Positions 50,453 through 61,969 are shown, counted from the stretch's first letter. The stretch is DNA of 64,000 nucleotides from an uncultured Clostridia bacterium (GCA_947627345.1 CANQVS010000002.1:62001-126000); one strand, 5' to 3'. The notes: generated from the sequence alone by a model not told the origin. Numbers and translations are program-made.

Positions 50453-50626
50453 TTATTTTTGAAAATAACCTAAAAAATTGTCAATATTATTAAAAACAAT
50501 AAAATAAACACTGACAGCCGTCATAAAAATCAACATAAGTATAAACAACACAACAAATCTTATTCGTTTTATTTTCTGCTTTTTAAGGCTTTTATAAATT
50601 TCTTCTTTACTTCTGTTTTTTTCCAT
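50453..50626 (-). CDS. 57-aa single-TM small protein (absent from ORF track)
   Basis: Manual translation MEKNRSKEEIYKSLKKQKIKRIRFVVLFILMLIFMTAVSVYFIVFNNIDNFLGYFQK*; its ATG overlaps the upstream TAA (TAATG). Confidence 0.6.
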   Translation of the reverse strand: MEKNRSKEEIYKSLKKQKIKRIRFVVLFILMLIFMTAVSVYFIVFNNIDNFLGYFQK

Positions 50627-50892
50627 TATTTACCGTACCACACTATAAACGAAATTAAAAAATATAAAATAAAAATAAACGCGCAAAATGAAAAGCCGAA
50701 TATAATAAAATCGAGTATTATTTTACCTGTACTTCGCTTTTCTGTCAAATTGGGTTTAAAGTTATCATTAAAATTATCGGTTGCTTCCTTTGTTAAAACT
50801 TCCTCATTACAAAGAGGACAGGTGCATTTTTCTAAGCTTTCGTCAGTATCAAATATATAACCGCATTTGGTGCATTTCGCATTGTATTCCAT
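50626..50892 (-). CDS. Zinc-ribbon plus TM protein
   Basis: CTKCGYIFDTDESLEKCTCPLCNEEV; C-terminal TM. Start moved to MEYNAKC after GAGG. Confidence 0.75.
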   Translation of the reverse strand: MEYNAKCTKCGYIFDTDESLEKCTCPLCNEEVLTKEATDNFNDNFKPNLTEKRSTGKIILDFIIFGFSFCAFIFILYFLISFIVWYGK

Positions 50893-51087
50893 AATTACCT
50901 CGCAAATCTTTATATCTATATAATATAATATTTTCACGAAAAATTAAAGAGCAAAAGGAAAATTTACAGAAATGTTATTTTATGAATTATATAGTTATAA
51001 AATATTTAAATATAAAAGCTAAAAACCGTGTTTTTTTAGCTATTTTATAGATTTTTTGCAAGTTGAGGATTTTAACTCTGCATTTAC

Positions 51088-51116
51088 TTGACTTTATGTC
51101 GGTTTAGTATTAAAAT
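51088..51116 (+). promoter_or_regulatory. Candidate pckA promoter
   Basis: TTGACT-17 bp-TAAAAT. Confidence 0.6.
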
Positions 51117-51194
51117 ATAAAAAAATTGTTTAGTATCGCTAACCGGGTTTTGGCTTATACTTAAATGGTAATTTTTTAAGAAGGAGTAGATTTT

Positions 51195-52886
51195 ATGTCA
51201 ACAAAAGCTAATTACAAAACTGAAGAAATCGGTGCGGGAAAAGTTGGTTTTTCAAAAACCCGTTCCATTATTGAAACTGCTTTCTACGGCAACAATGTTG
51301 TTCAGGTTAATACCTTAAAGGAAGCTTATAATCTTGCTAAAAATTCACCGGGTACAATCGTAACCGACCTTCCCGTTTACAGAGGAGAGGAGTTTGGCTT
51401 GGACGCTGACGCTAAGGTGCTTCTTATGAATGACGGCGCGGTTACAGGACGTTACGCTGCCGCACGCCGTATCAAGGGCGAGCCGGGAGTAGACGATACA
51501 AAGCTTGATAAGGTTGTTATGGACGCAGTGTATAAAACACGTTTCAGAAAGCTTTATCACGCTACCGTATTCGTAGGTCTTGACCCCGAATTTATGGTTA
51601 AGGCACATCTTCTTATCCCTGAGGGAGAAGAAAATCTTATGTATTCGTGGATGTTAAACTTCCAGTATATGTCAGACGAATATGTAAAGATGTATAAAAA
51701 TTCAAAACCTGTAGGCGACGGCAAGGAAACTGATATTTACATTTTCTCCGACCCGCAGTGGGCTCCCACAGAGTCTCCCGACGTTGATTACAGCTGTCTT
51801 TCAGACCCGCTTACTCTCTGCTATTTTGACACAGACGCCAATGTTGCGGCTATTTTGGGTATGAAGTACTTCGGAGAGCATAAAAAGGGTACTCTTACAA
51901 TGGCTTGGGCTATTGCAAATCGTAACGGTTATGCTTCCTGTCACGGCGGTCAGAAAGAATATATTTTAAATGACGGCAGAAAGTTTGTCGCTTCCGTTTA
52001 CGGACTTTCTGGTTCAGGTAAATCAACTCTTACCCACGCAAAGCACAACGGAAAATATGAAATTAAGGTTCTCCATGATGATGCGTTTATTATCAATTCC
52101 GATACCTGCGCGTCAATCGCTTTGGAACCGACTTATTTTGATAAAACAGCCGACTATCCTGCTGGTTGTCCCGATAATAAATATCTCTTAACCTGCCAGA
52201 ACTGCGGAGCTACAATTGACGAGGACGGAAAGGTTCAGCTTGTAACAGAGGATATTCGTAACGGTAACGGCCGTGCTATCAAGTCTAAGCTTTGGTCGCC
52301 AAACCGTGTAGATAAGATTGACGCTCCCGTAAATGCAATTTTCTGGATTATGAAGGATCCGACAATCCCTCCCGTTGTTAAGCTGAAAGGTTCGTCTTTA
52401 GCTTCAGTAATGGGCGCAACTCTTGCGACAAAGACGTCTACCGCCGAGCGTGTAGCGGCAGGTACAGATATGAACGCTCTGCGTATTGTTCCTTACGCTA
52501 ACCCGTTCAGAACATATCCGTTAAAGAACGATTACGTTAAGTTTAAAAAGCTTGTTGAAGAGAAGAATGTTGACTGTTACATCATTAATACAGGCGACTT
52601 TATGGGCAAAAAGGTTAAACCTTCCGATACACTTGGTATTTTAGAGGCAATTGTTGAAGAAAAGGCTGAATTTAAGAAATGGGGTCCTTTCTCCGATATT
52701 GAGATTATGGACTGGGAGGGCTTTGACGTTAATATTGATGACGCTGATTATAAAGCCGCTCTTAAATCCGCTATGGAAAACCGTGTAAAAGCTATTGAGG
52801 GATTTGCGGTAAACAAGGAAGGTTACGATAAGCTTCCCGACGAGGCGTTAGAGGCTGTTAAAAAGGTTGTAGCTGAACTCAACTGA
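51195..52886 (+). CDS. pckA: Phosphoenolpyruvate carboxykinase (ATP)
   Basis: VYGLSGSGKSTLTHAKHNGKYEIKVLHDDAFII; HGGQKEYIL; overall PCK-ATP layout. Confidence 0.93.
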   Translation: MSTKANYKTEEIGAGKVGFSKTRSIIETAFYGNNVVQVNTLKEAYNLAKNSPGTIVTDLPVYRGEEFGLDADAKVLLMNDGAVTGRYAAARRIKGEPGVDDTKLDKVVMDAVYKTRFRKLYHATVFVGLDPEFMVKAHLLIPEGEENLMYSWMLNFQYMSDEYVKMYKNSKPVGDGKETDIYIFSDPQWAPTESPDVDYSCLSDPLTLCYFDTDANVAAILGMKYFGEHKKGTLTMAWAIANRNGYASCHGGQKEYILNDGRKFVASVYGLSGSGKSTLTHAKHNGKYEIKVLHDDAFIINSDTCASIALEPTYFDKTADYPAGCPDNKYLLTCQNCGATIDEDGKVQLVTEDIRNGNGRAIKSKLWSPNRVDKIDAPVNAIFWIMKDPTIPPVVKLKGSSLASVMGATLATKTSTAERVAAGTDMNALRIVPYANPFRTYPLKNDYVKFKKLVEEKNVDCYIINTGDFMGKKVKPSDTLGILEAIVEEKAEFKKWGPFSDIEIMDWEGFDVNIDDADYKAALKSAMENRVKAIEGFAVNKEGYDKLPDEALEAVKKVVAELN

Positions 52887-52908
52887 ATTAATAATTAAAG
52901 CGATAAAA

Positions 52909-52938
52909 AGCGTACGCACAAAGTGCGTACGCTTTCGC
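52909..52938 (+). terminator. Hairpin downstream of pckA
   Basis: agcgtacgcac-aaa-gtgcgtacgct perfect stem. Confidence 0.65.
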
Positions 52939-52960
52939 GTATATTACAAGATTTTACATT

Positions 52961-52990
52961 AAAAAACCTCCGATTAATCGGAGGTTTTTG
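52961..52990. terminator. Bidirectional terminator between pckA and the acyltransferase gene
   Basis: aaaaacctccgattaatcggaggttttt. Confidence 0.9.
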
Positions 52991-53001
52991 CGTATTATTT
53001 A

Positions 53002-54081
53002 TCAGTTGTTTCTACCGCCTGTCATAAGTTTATGAACAGGTCTAAATAATTTTCTTATAACCATACTAACTATAATACATACCGCGATAATTGAAATCGG
53101 GAGACATATATAAAGGATAAAATGGCTCGAATCACTGCTGTCAGGTAAAAAGGCGAGCTGATAGCTGATGCGTAATAACGGCTCGTGCAATGCGTAAACG
53201 AAGAATAGGTGAGCGGACGCTAAAAGCAGGAACTTTTTGTTGTTAATAAGCTTTACGATATGGTCGAACAAAAGCCACATTCCTGCAATTCCAATAACCT
53301 CCGTGAGTTTATGCAAGGTGTTTATCGCAATTAAATTTTTTGAAAGTGACGCCAAAAACATATTTCCAAAGCTTAACATAATCCATAGTGCGGAGAAAAA
53401 TCCTGCCTGTATCCTGTTGTCGCGTTTAGTAAAATTGCGCCATTTTCCTGAAATCGCGAATGACGCGCCAATGCTAAAGTAGAAAAGAGCCTGCGAATTA
53501 ATTATATAATCAATGTTAAAAAACCATAATACACCGAAAGGAATCAAAATAAAGGTTTTTGTGTACTTTACAAGAATATATATTATCGGGGCAAAAACAG
53601 AAAGCAGCATAATTTGCCTTAAAAACCAGAGCTGGTACGCAGGCGGTTTTATTAGATAGATATAAAACTCATTGAGTCCGACTAAATTATCCCTTATAAA
53701 TTTTAGGTTTTTAAAATTCTCAAAATTAGAAAGTATAATTATTGCTATACCTGAGAGAATTGACCAAATTACATAGGGGACAAGCAAGGGGAAAATTCTG
53801 CTCCGTATTTTATTGATATATCCATTAACACTGTTTTCGTATTTTATAAAAAACAGAAATCCCGAAAATATAAGGAACATCGGAACTGCAAACGCAAACA
53901 AACCGTTACTGAAAAAGTATTCAAACATTTCCGCAGCGTTAAAGCCTGTTTTTGTTACGGAATAGGGAGCGAGATAGCCGTTACCATAGTTGTATGAATT
54001 AACAAAAACAATAGCAAACATTGCAATAACCGAAATAAATTTAATTTTTCTGCTTAAATATTTGCTTAATGGCTTACTCAT
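53002..54081 (-). CDS. Acyltransferase-3 family membrane protein
   Basis: About 10 TM segments, FLIFSGFLFF, PAYQLWFLRQIMLLSVFAP, YALHEPLLR. Confidence 0.85.
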   Translation of the reverse strand: MSKPLSKYLSRKIKFISVIAMFAIVFVNSYNYGNGYLAPYSVTKTGFNAAEMFEYFFSNGLFAFAVPMFLIFSGFLFFIKYENSVNGYINKIRSRIFPLLVPYVIWSILSGIAIIILSNFENFKNLKFIRDNLVGLNEFYIYLIKPPAYQLWFLRQIMLLSVFAPIIYILVKYTKTFILIPFGVLWFFNIDYIINSQALFYFSIGASFAISGKWRNFTKRDNRIQAGFFSALWIMLSFGNMFLASLSKNLIAINTLHKLTEVIGIAGMWLLFDHIVKLINNKKFLLLASAHLFFVYALHEPLLRISYQLAFLPDSSDSSHFILYICLPISIIAVCIIVSMVIRKLFRPVHKLMTGGRNN

Positions 54082-54082
54082 A

Positions 54083-54715
54083 TTAAAGTCCCTCGTTCAT
54101 ACTGTAGCATAAGGTCATCATCATATCGCTTAAATGAACATTTTCAACCACAACATCAGGATAATCCCCTTGAATATCATAGTGTGTAAAGTTCCAATAG
54201 TTTTTAATTCCAAGCTGATAAAGTCTTTTCACTGTTTCGGGAGCCGCGTTTTTAGGAATACATAAAAATGCCACATCGACCTTGTTTTCATTGCAGAATT
54301 GCTCCAAGTTTTTTATATCCAGAATTTCAAGTTCATTAATTTTACTGCCCCAAATTTCTTCGTTGTTGTCAAAAATACCTATAAGCTCAAATCCAAGCTT
54401 ATTAAATTTCATATGTGCCGCGATTGCGGTGCCGATATGACCCGCTCCGATAAGCACGGCTTTATATCTGTTGTTAAGTCCGAGTATTTTTATTATCTCT
54501 GATTTAAGAGTAGAAACGGAGTAGCCGTAGCCTTGATGTCCGAATCCGCCGAAACAGTTTAAATCCTGTCTGACCTGCGACGCGGTAGTTCTCATAATTT
54601 GAGCAAGTTTTCCCGAGCTTACTCTCTCAACATTCTGTTCTTCAAGCTCGCTTAAAAATCTGTAATATCTCGGCAGTCGCCTGATTACCGACTTTGATAT
54701 TTTTTCCTTGTTCAT
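54083..54715 (-). CDS. rex: Redox-sensing transcriptional repressor Rex
   Basis: ISKSVIRRLPRYYRFLSELEEQNVERVSSGKLAQIMRTTASQVRQDLNCFGGFGHQGYGYSV; GAGHIGTAIAAHMKF Rossmann motif. Confidence 0.97.
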   Translation of the reverse strand: MNKEKISKSVIRRLPRYYRFLSELEEQNVERVSSGKLAQIMRTTASQVRQDLNCFGGFGHQGYGYSVSTLKSEIIKILGLNNRYKAVLIGAGHIGTAIAAHMKFNKLGFELIGIFDNNEEIWGSKINELEILDIKNLEQFCNENKVDVAFLCIPKNAAPETVKRLYQLGIKNYWNFTHYDIQGDYPDVVVENVHLSDMMMTLCYSMNEGL

Positions 54716-54792
54716 AACATATCCTTCTGTTTTGTATTAAAACTGACAAATGAACCTTGAAAATTTCAAGGTTCAATTCTCAATTTTTATAA

Positions 54793-54816
54793 TAGGCTGT
54801 TTAAAACAGCCTATTA
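54793..54816 (-). terminator. Intrinsic terminator of icd
   Basis: taggctgttttaaacagccta stem with flanking A/T runs. Confidence 0.7.
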
Positions 54817-54818
54817 TA

Positions 54819-56027
54819 TTATAAAAGTCCTTTGAGGGTTTCGTTTACTGCCTCTAAAAACTCCGTGGTATTAACTTTCTTTTTATTTTCAAGAGTTGAA
54901 ATGAGGTATAAATCGCCCGTCATTATTCCGCTTTCGATAGTGTCAATAACAGCTTTTTCAAGCTTATCGGCAAACGAAACAAGCTGTGAAAGTCCGTCAA
55001 GCTCGCCTCTTTTTCTAAGCGCTCCCGTCCACGCAAAAAGCGTAGCAACCGAGTTCGTTGAGGTTTCCTCACCTTTAAGGTGCTTGTAGTAGTGACGCTG
55101 TACTGTACCGTGAGCCGCCTCATATTCGTAAACCCCGTCGGGTGAAACGAGTACGGACGTCATCATAGCGAGCGAGCCGTAAGCAGTCGCAATCATATCG
55201 CTCATAACATCGCCGTCATAGTTTTTGCAAGCCCAGATGTAACCGCCGTTTGAACGGATAACCCTCGCTACAGCGTCGTCAATAAGGGTATAGAAATACT
55301 CAATTCCCGCCTTTTCAAATTTCTCCTTATATTCGTTTTCAAAAATTTCTGCAAAAATGTCCTTAAATCTGTGGTCGTACTTTTTGCTTATTGTGTCCTT
55401 AGTTGAGAACCAAACATCCTGTTTGGTATCAAGACCGTAATTAAAGCAGGCTCTTGCAAATGAGGAAATACTGTCGTCAAGATTGTGCAATCCCTGAATA
55501 ATACCATCGCCTTTAAATTCGTGAATAAGGCTTGTTTCCGTAGAACCGTCAGCCTTAGTTACCAAAAGCTCAGCTTTTGAACCGCCCTCAACTCTCATTT
55601 CCGTGTTTTTATATACGTCGCCGTAAGCGTGACGCGCTATTGTAATAGGCTTAGTCCAGGTCGGAATATATGGTGTAACACCTTTTACAAGAATAGGCGC
55701 TCTGAAAACAGTACCGTCCAAAGCGGCGCGGATTGTTCCGTTCGGGCTTTTCCACATCTCACTCAGGTTGTATTCGGGCATTCTTGCAGCATTCGGCGTA
55801 ATTGTAGCGCATTTTACGGCAACTCCGTATTTTTTAGTTGCTTCTGCGCTTTCAAAGGTAACCTTATCCTTAGTTTTTTCCCTGTTTTCAAGGCCTAAGT
55901 CGTAGTATTCCGTTTTAAGGTCAATATACGGCAGTAAAAGTATATCCTTTATCTCCTGCCATATAACTCTTGTCATTTCGTCTCCGTCCATCTCAACGAG
56001 CGGAGTTTTCATCTGGATTTTACTCAT
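54819..56027 (-). CDS. icd: Isocitrate dehydrogenase (NADP+, eukaryotic-like type)
   Basis: [55 protein letters not shown]. Confidence 0.95.
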   Translation of the reverse strand: MSKIQMKTPLVEMDGDEMTRVIWQEIKDILLLPYIDLKTEYYDLGLENREKTKDKVTFESAEATKKYGVAVKCATITPNAARMPEYNLSEMWKSPNGTIRAALDGTVFRAPILVKGVTPYIPTWTKPITIARHAYGDVYKNTEMRVEGGSKAELLVTKADGSTETSLIHEFKGDGIIQGLHNLDDSISSFARACFNYGLDTKQDVWFSTKDTISKKYDHRFKDIFAEIFENEYKEKFEKAGIEYFYTLIDDAVARVIRSNGGYIWACKNYDGDVMSDMIATAYGSLAMMTSVLVSPDGVYEYEAAHGTVQRHYYKHLKGEETSTNSVATLFAWTGALRKRGELDGLSQLVSFADKLEKAVIDTIESGIMTGDLYLISTLENKKKVNTTEFLEAVNETLKGLL

Positions 56028-57958
56028 TAGCTATTCTCCTTTGTGTAATCAAGCAAACCGCCTGCAATAATAATTGCCTTTGTCCTGTCCGTAAGCTCGC
56101 ATACAGCCGTGACAGTTTCGCCGTTAGTCTTGTTTACAACTGTTATATTTTTTCCATCCATAATTTCCTGTTTAACGTTTGGAAGCTCCAGCTGGTCGCC
56201 AAGGTTAAATTTATCATAATCCGAAGCATTTGCAAAAGTAAGAGGAATAATTCCCGCGTTAATAAGATTTGCCCTGTGGATTCTCGCAAAGCTCTTTACA
56301 AGAACCGCCTTAACTCCGAGATAAAGCGGGGCGAGCGCGGCGTGCTCTCTTGACGAGCCCTGGCCGTAATTTTCTCCTCCAACAACAATACTGCTTCCCA
56401 ATGCCTTTGCTCTGCTCGGAAAATCCTTGTCGCATACTGTAAAGCAATGCTCGGAGATTTTCGGAATATTTGAACGCAGCGGAAGAATTTTTGCTCCCGC
56501 GGGCATAATATGGTCGGTTGTAATGTTATCGCCGACCTTTAAACTGCAGGAGGCCTCAATTTTATCTGAAAGGGGAGAGGTTTTCGGGTAAGGCTTTATG
56601 TTCGGACCTCTGAGAACTTCAACGCTGTCCATTTCCTCAACTGAAGCGGGTTCGATTATCATATTATCATTTATAAGGAATTTTTCAGGCATTTCAATTT
56701 CAACATCATCACCGAGTGTGGTCGGGTCTGTAAATACGCCTGTTAACGCGGACGCCGCCGCGGTTTCGGGAGAAACGAGATAAATTTGTCCGTCCGCGGT
56801 TCCCGAACGTCCCTCAAAATTACGATTAAATGTTCTTAGTGAAATACCGCCCGAGTTCGGGGATTGTCCCATACCGATACAGGGACCGCACGCGCTTTCC
56901 AAAATTCTTGCGCCTGCCGCAATCATATCGCCCAAAGCGCCGTTTAAAGCGAGCATATTAAGAACCTGTTTGCTTCCGGGGGCGATTGCAAGGCTTACGC
57001 CGTCAGCAACAGTCTTGCCTTTTAGAATAGCGGCGACTTTCATCATATCTCTGTAAGATGAATTGGTACAGGAGCCTATACAAACCTGATTTACTTTTTG
57101 TCCCGAAAGCGACTCGATAGTTTTTATATTATCGGGTGAATGAGGACAAGCCGCAAGTGGTTTAAGCTTGTCTAAATTAATATTAATTATTTCGTCATAT
57201 TCAGCGTCAGCGTCGGAGGAAAGCTCAATATAATCTTCCTCTCTGTTCTGCGCCTTTAAAAATTCTTTTGTAACCTCATCTGACGGGAAAATTGATGTAG
57301 TAGCTCCGAGCTCCGCGCCCATATTGGTGATTGTGGCTCTTTCGGGAACGGATAAAGATTTAACTCCTTCTCCCGCATACTCAACGATTTTGCCTACTCC
57401 GCCCTTAACTGACATAACTTCAAGCACTTTGAGGATAATATCCTTAGCGCTGACCCAGGGCTTTAATTTTCCCGTAAGGTTAACCTTAACCATTTTAGGC
57501 ATTGTAATATAATATGCTCCGCCTCCCATAGCGACCGCAACGTCAAGTCCGCCCGCGCCTATGGCAAGCATACCGATACCGCCTCCCGTGGGGGTGTGGC
57601 TGTCCGAGCCGATTAATGTTTTTCCCGGTTTTCCGAAACGTTCCAAATGAACCTGATGACATATTCCGTTACCGGGTCTTGAAAAATAGATTCCGTGTTT
57701 TTTGCAGACTGACTGAATAAAACGGTGGTCGTCAGCGTTTTCAAAGCCTGTCTGGAGCGTGTTGTGGTCTATGTAAGCTACACTTTTTTCTGTTTTAACT
57801 CTCGGAACACCGATAGCCTCAAATTCGAGATATGCCATAGTTCCCGTGGCATCCTGGGTAAGGGTCTGGTCAATTTTCAGACCGATGTCCTGACCTACAA
57901 CCATTTCACCGTCAACAATATGGCTTTTTATTATTTTCTGCGCAATTGTTAAACCCAT
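56027..57958 (-). CDS. Aconitate hydratase
   Basis: [69 protein letters not shown]; 1-nt overlap with icd. Confidence 0.95.
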   Translation of the reverse strand: MGLTIAQKIIKSHIVDGEMVVGQDIGLKIDQTLTQDATGTMAYLEFEAIGVPRVKTEKSVAYIDHNTLQTGFENADDHRFIQSVCKKHGIYFSRPGNGICHQVHLERFGKPGKTLIGSDSHTPTGGGIGMLAIGAGGLDVAVAMGGGAYYITMPKMVKVNLTGKLKPWVSAKDIILKVLEVMSVKGGVGKIVEYAGEGVKSLSVPERATITNMGAELGATTSIFPSDEVTKEFLKAQNREEDYIELSSDADAEYDEIININLDKLKPLAACPHSPDNIKTIESLSGQKVNQVCIGSCTNSSYRDMMKVAAILKGKTVADGVSLAIAPGSKQVLNMLALNGALGDMIAAGARILESACGPCIGMGQSPNSGGISLRTFNRNFEGRSGTADGQIYLVSPETAAASALTGVFTDPTTLGDDVEIEMPEKFLINDNMIIEPASVEEMDSVEVLRGPNIKPYPKTSPLSDKIEASCSLKVGDNITTDHIMPAGAKILPLRSNIPKISEHCFTVCDKDFPSRAKALGSSIVVGGENYGQGSSREHAALAPLYLGVKAVLVKSFARIHRANLINAGIIPLTFANASDYDKFNLGDQLELPNVKQEIMDGKNITVVNKTNGETVTAVCELTDRTKAIIIAGGLLDYTKENS

Positions 57959-58054
57959 AAATTACCTCCTAAAAATACTTTATAATATTTTCATCCATTC
58001 CTGTTAATTTTATCACAACTTGAATATAAAGTAAAGTTTTTATAAATATGTATT

Positions 58055-58720
58055 TTACTTTAAACCTAATAATTTTGAAACAGGTTTTTTAAGAATTTTT
58101 GAAAACAAACTGACTGTAACTCCCGTAAAAAGCGCGGCGATAAGAGTACCCTCTCTTATGCCGACAATTTGAAAGTTAAAAAATATTAATGAAAGAGTTG
58201 CCGCTGTCGTTACACAGCATATATCAAAAATCGTTTTTATTTTGCCGAACGGTTTACCGCTTACATCTGAAATTGCTTTTACCATTCCTTCTCCCGAGTT
58301 AAAAATGACGTTCGCAATTATGGTAAGCGATATACCAAATGCAAGTACAACAACACCTATACAAACCAATAAAAATTTAACGATATATCCGTCTGAAAGA
58401 ATAATTGATACAATATTTAAGTTTATGTCGGTAAAATATCCGAACAAAAAAGACAAAGGTATCTGTAACAATTGCAGTTTCTGAAAATTCTTTCTAAGAA
58501 CTAAAATCTGCCCGAAAACAAGCAGAATATTCCACGCCATTGACCAAAAGCCAAATGAAAGAAAATCAAATTTAATGCTTATAACATTAGGTACAGAGGA
58601 AATTGTCGAAATACCGAGGTCGGCTCTCTTTGAAAATGCTATACCTAAAGCAACAAAAAACAATCCTGCTGTAAAAAGGAAAAATCTTTTTATAAATTCT
58701 TTTTTCGACAATTTTATCAT
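58055..58720 (-). CDS. YczE/YitT-like integral membrane protein
   Basis: FFVALGIAFSKRADLGISTISSVPNVI; 5-6 TM segments. Confidence 0.78.
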   Translation of the reverse strand: MIKLSKKEFIKRFFLFTAGLFFVALGIAFSKRADLGISTISSVPNVISIKFDFLSFGFWSMAWNILLVFGQILVLRKNFQKLQLLQIPLSFLFGYFTDINLNIVSIILSDGYIVKFLLVCIGVVVLAFGISLTIIANVIFNSGEGMVKAISDVSGKPFGKIKTIFDICCVTTAATLSLIFFNFQIVGIREGTLIAALFTGVTVSLFSKILKKPVSKLLGLK

Positions 58721-58784
58721 CTCCGAATTTTATTGTATCATAAAACAAGAAAATATTTAACATAAATTTTCAAATAATCATAGT

Positions 58785-58960
58785 CAAATATAACATAAGC
58801 GCAGATGCACTTCGCCTTTTAGGCGGGAAACATATCAGACTTTCATCGGTGGGATATAATCCCCCGCTGAAACCCTGAGGAGCTAACGCTCCTTGCGCTG
58901 GTTGCAATCGTTCGCAAGCTCTGCTCCTTGCAAGCAAAGCAGAGCGTTGCTCCAATTTAA
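58785..58960. repeat. Structured GC-rich intergenic element
   Basis: Cluster of hairpins (gcctttt-aggc; ggagc-taac-gctcc; cttgcg...cgcaag; gctctgct...agcagagc) within very AT-rich surroundings. Confidence 0.5.
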
Positions 58961-59045
58961 AGTTGAAATTTTAAATACAAAGTGTTATAATTACCCATTG
59001 GTAATTTAAAGGTAAAAAAATGGAATAATCAAAAGGAATGATTGT

Positions 59046-60866
59046 ATGAGTATTGCAGAAAATTTACGAAACGTAGCCATAATTGCTCACGTTGACCACG
59101 GAAAAACAACCTTAGTGGACCAGCTTTTAAAGCAAAGCGGAGTTTTTCGTGAAAATGAGGAAGTAAACGAGCGCGTAATGGATTCAAACGACCTGGAGCG
59201 CGAGCGCGGAATTACAATTCTTTCAAAAAATACCGCTGTTATGTACAACGGAGTAAAAATAAATATTGTGGATACTCCGGGCCACGCTGATTTCGGAGGC
59301 GAGGTAGAGCGTATCCTTATGATGGTGGACGGCGTTGTACTTCTTGTCGACGCATTTGAGGGCTGTATGCCTCAGACGAGATTTGTTTTAAAGAAAGCTC
59401 TGGGGTTAGGAAAAAAGCCCTTGGTTGTTCTGAATAAAATTGACCGCCCCGGCGCAAGACCTGAGGAGGTAGTAGACGAGGTGCTCGATTTGTTTATCGA
59501 GCTTGGAGCCGATGAGGACCAGCTCGATTTTCCCGTTGTTTACGCCTCAGCTAAAGACGGTTACGCGTCCAACGACCCGTATGAGAAAGCCGAAGATATG
59601 ACCGCGTTGTTTGACGCGATTATAAATGAAATTCCCGCGCCGAACGGCGACCCTGACGGCGGACTTCAGCTGCTTTTATCCAATATAGATTACGACCGTT
59701 TTGTAGGTCGTATCGGAGTGGGACGCATTGAGCGCGGAAGTGTAAAAAACGGTCAGCAGGCTGTTTTGTGCCACAGCGACGGTACTGTAACGAATGTAAA
59801 AATTTCAAAATTATATAAGTTTGAGGGCTTAAAGCGTGTTGAAAGCGAAACAGCGACCTGCGGAGATATTGTTTGCGTAAGCGGAATTAATGATATAAAC
59901 ATAGGAGAAACAATTTGCGATGCAGATAATATTGACCCTCTGCCGTTCGTCAAAATTGACGAGCCGACAGTAACGATGAATTTTATGGTAAATAACTCTC
60001 CCTTTGCGGGTCAGGACGGAAAATATGTAACCTCGCGTAATATCCGCGACAGGCTTTTCCGTGAAATTGAAACAAATATCGCGCTCAGGGTAGAGGAGAC
60101 GGATTCTGCCGATACGTTTAAGGTTAGCGGACGGGGAGAACTACACCTTTCAATTCTTATTGAAACAATGCGCCGTGAAAATTACGAATTTCAGGTTTCA
60201 CGCCCTCAGGTAATTACAAAAACAATTGACGGTGTATTGTGCGAGCCGATTGAATATCTTATGGTAGAAGTACCCGACAGCTATGTCGGAGCGGTAATGG
60301 AAAAGTTAGGCTCACGAAAAGCGGAGCTTGTCAATATGGGTACAAGAGAAAGCGGAATTACCCATATTGAGTTTAAAATTCCGTCAAGAGGGCTAATGGG
60401 TTATCGCCCCGAATTTTTAACCGATACTAACGGAAACGGCATTATGAATCACGTTTTTGACTCGTACGAGCCATTTAAGGGAGAGATAATAACACGTCAC
60501 CAAGGTTCTCTCGTAGCCTTTGAAACAGGAGAAAGCGTTGCCTACGGACTTTATCAGGTTCAGGAAAGGGGAAAACTTTTTATCGGAGCGGGAGTTCCCG
60601 TTTATGAGGGTATGATTGTCGGCGAATCTCCAAAAGCAGGAGATATTGTTGTAAATGTTTGCAAGAAAAAGCATATTACAAATACCCGTGCTTCCGGTTC
60701 TGACGACGCGCTTAAACTTACTCCTCCGACAGTTCTGTCACTTGAACAGTGCCTTGAATTTATAGCTGATGACGAGTTAGTCGAGGTAACTCCGAACAAT
60801 ATACGAATGAGAAAAATGATTCTCTCTAAAGAACAGAGAATGAAACAGCAGTTCAGAAAGAAGTAA
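59046..60866 (+). CDS. typA: Translational GTPase TypA/BipA
   Basis: [74 protein letters not shown]. Confidence 0.97.
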   Translation: MSIAENLRNVAIIAHVDHGKTTLVDQLLKQSGVFRENEEVNERVMDSNDLERERGITILSKNTAVMYNGVKINIVDTPGHADFGGEVERILMMVDGVVLLVDAFEGCMPQTRFVLKKALGLGKKPLVVLNKIDRPGARPEEVVDEVLDLFIELGADEDQLDFPVVYASAKDGYASNDPYEKAEDMTALFDAIINEIPAPNGDPDGGLQLLLSNIDYDRFVGRIGVGRIERGSVKNGQQAVLCHSDGTVTNVKISKLYKFEGLKRVESETATCGDIVCVSGINDINIGETICDADNIDPLPFVKIDEPTVTMNFMVNNSPFAGQDGKYVTSRNIRDRLFREIETNIALRVEETDSADTFKVSGRGELHLSILIETMRRENYEFQVSRPQVITKTIDGVLCEPIEYLMVEVPDSYVGAVMEKLGSRKAELVNMGTRESGITHIEFKIPSRGLMGYRPEFLTDTNGNGIMNHVFDSYEPFKGEIITRHQGSLVAFETGESVAYGLYQVQERGKLFIGAGVPVYEGMIVGESPKAGDIVVNVCKKKHITNTRASGSDDALKLTPPTVLSLEQCLEFIADDELVEVTPNNIRMRKMILSKEQRMKQQFRKK

Positions 60867-60870
60867 TTTA

Positions 60871-61731
60871 ATGGATATCGTTATTCTCGATTTGGAGTGG
60901 AATGGCTCCTACAGCAAAAAGGTTCACCACTATGTAAATGAAATAATTGAGTTCGGCGCGGTTAAAGTTGATAACGAGTTAAATATTAAAGATACTTTTT
61001 CAATGCTTGTAAAGCCTGAAATAGGGAAAAAATTAAGCAGTCATATCGCGTCGTTAACACATATTGACAACGATGAGCTTTTTACAAAGGGTGAAAGCTT
61101 TCAAACAGCTACGGACAAATTCACGGAATTTGCAAAAAACAGTATAATCCTCACTTGGGGAACATCAGATATTTTAACGCTTATGGACAATTACAACTAC
61201 TATACAGGCGACAGTGAAATTCCGTTTTTAAAGTATTACTGTAATTTGCAGGAGTACTGCGAATATGCACTCGGCGCTCATAATCCTGCGTCACAGCTCG
61301 GACTTCAGAACTGCGCTGATATGCTAAACATTAAAAGTGATGAACAAGACTTGCACAGAGCCTATACTGACGCAATTTTAAGCCTAAAATGCCTTAAAAT
61401 GGTTTATGATAAAGGAAAGTTCAAGAAGTATGTTTATAAAGCGAATGATGAATTTTATCACAAAGTCACCTTTAAAAATAAGCAGATTACTGATATAAAT
61501 AATCCGCTTGTAGACAGAAGCCAGCTTTACTTCATTTGTGACGACTGCCAGATTCGCGCCGAACAGCTTACCCATTTTAAGGTGAAAAATAAAAATTTCG
61601 TAGCAAAATTCCGTTGTCCTAAATGCAGAAAACAGTTTAACGGAAGAATTTCAATGCGCCTTAAATTTGACGGAATAACAATAAAGAAAAAAACCTTTCT
61701 TAATGAACCTCCCAAGCTCTCCGATGATTAA
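60871..61731 (+). CDS. DEDD-type 3'-5' exonuclease with C-terminal zinc ribbon
   Basis: DIVILDLEWNGSY; LHRAYTDAILSLKCLKMV; FICDDCQIRAEQLTHF ... FRCPKCRKQF. Confidence 0.85.
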   Translation: MDIVILDLEWNGSYSKKVHHYVNEIIEFGAVKVDNELNIKDTFSMLVKPEIGKKLSSHIASLTHIDNDELFTKGESFQTATDKFTEFAKNSIILTWGTSDILTLMDNYNYYTGDSEIPFLKYYCNLQEYCEYALGAHNPASQLGLQNCADMLNIKSDEQDLHRAYTDAILSLKCLKMVYDKGKFKKYVYKANDEFYHKVTFKNKQITDINNPLVDRSQLYFICDDCQIRAEQLTHFKVKNKNFVAKFRCPKCRKQFNGRISMRLKFDGITIKKKTFLNEPPKLSDD

Positions 61732-61923
61732 TTTTAATATCTCCGCATCATAAAATTAAACCATTTTCTGAAAAGAATATCCCTCAAACCGTATTGTTAA
61801 ATCCTCTTATTTTCTAAAAAATGTTTTTTAAGCCGTTCTTTACTTATTACTTTAGTTAGAGAGAAATTGAGCGCTATATATTTAATTCTTAACTTTAAAA
61901 TTAATAACAATTAATACCCATTA

Positions 61924-61969
61924 ACGTTTATGTTTCTATCCGACTTAGGATACAACATAGACGTTTTTT
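61924..61969 (+). terminator. Distal intrinsic terminator about 190 nt after the exonuclease gene
   Basis: acgtttatgtttctatcc-gactta-ggatacaacatagacgttttttat. Confidence 0.65.

Noticed and set aside
54753-54777. Perfect inverted repeat tgaaccttgaaaatttcaaggttca as a Rex or LexA operator
   Set aside because: Does not match either consensus; more likely a second terminator-like hairpin after icd or an unassigned site near the rex promoter.
58770-58955. ORF-track minus ORF MEQRSALLARSRACERLQPAQ... as a protein
   Set aside because: It spans a hairpin-rich intergenic element with no RBS and atypical composition; more likely a structural repeat or RNA.
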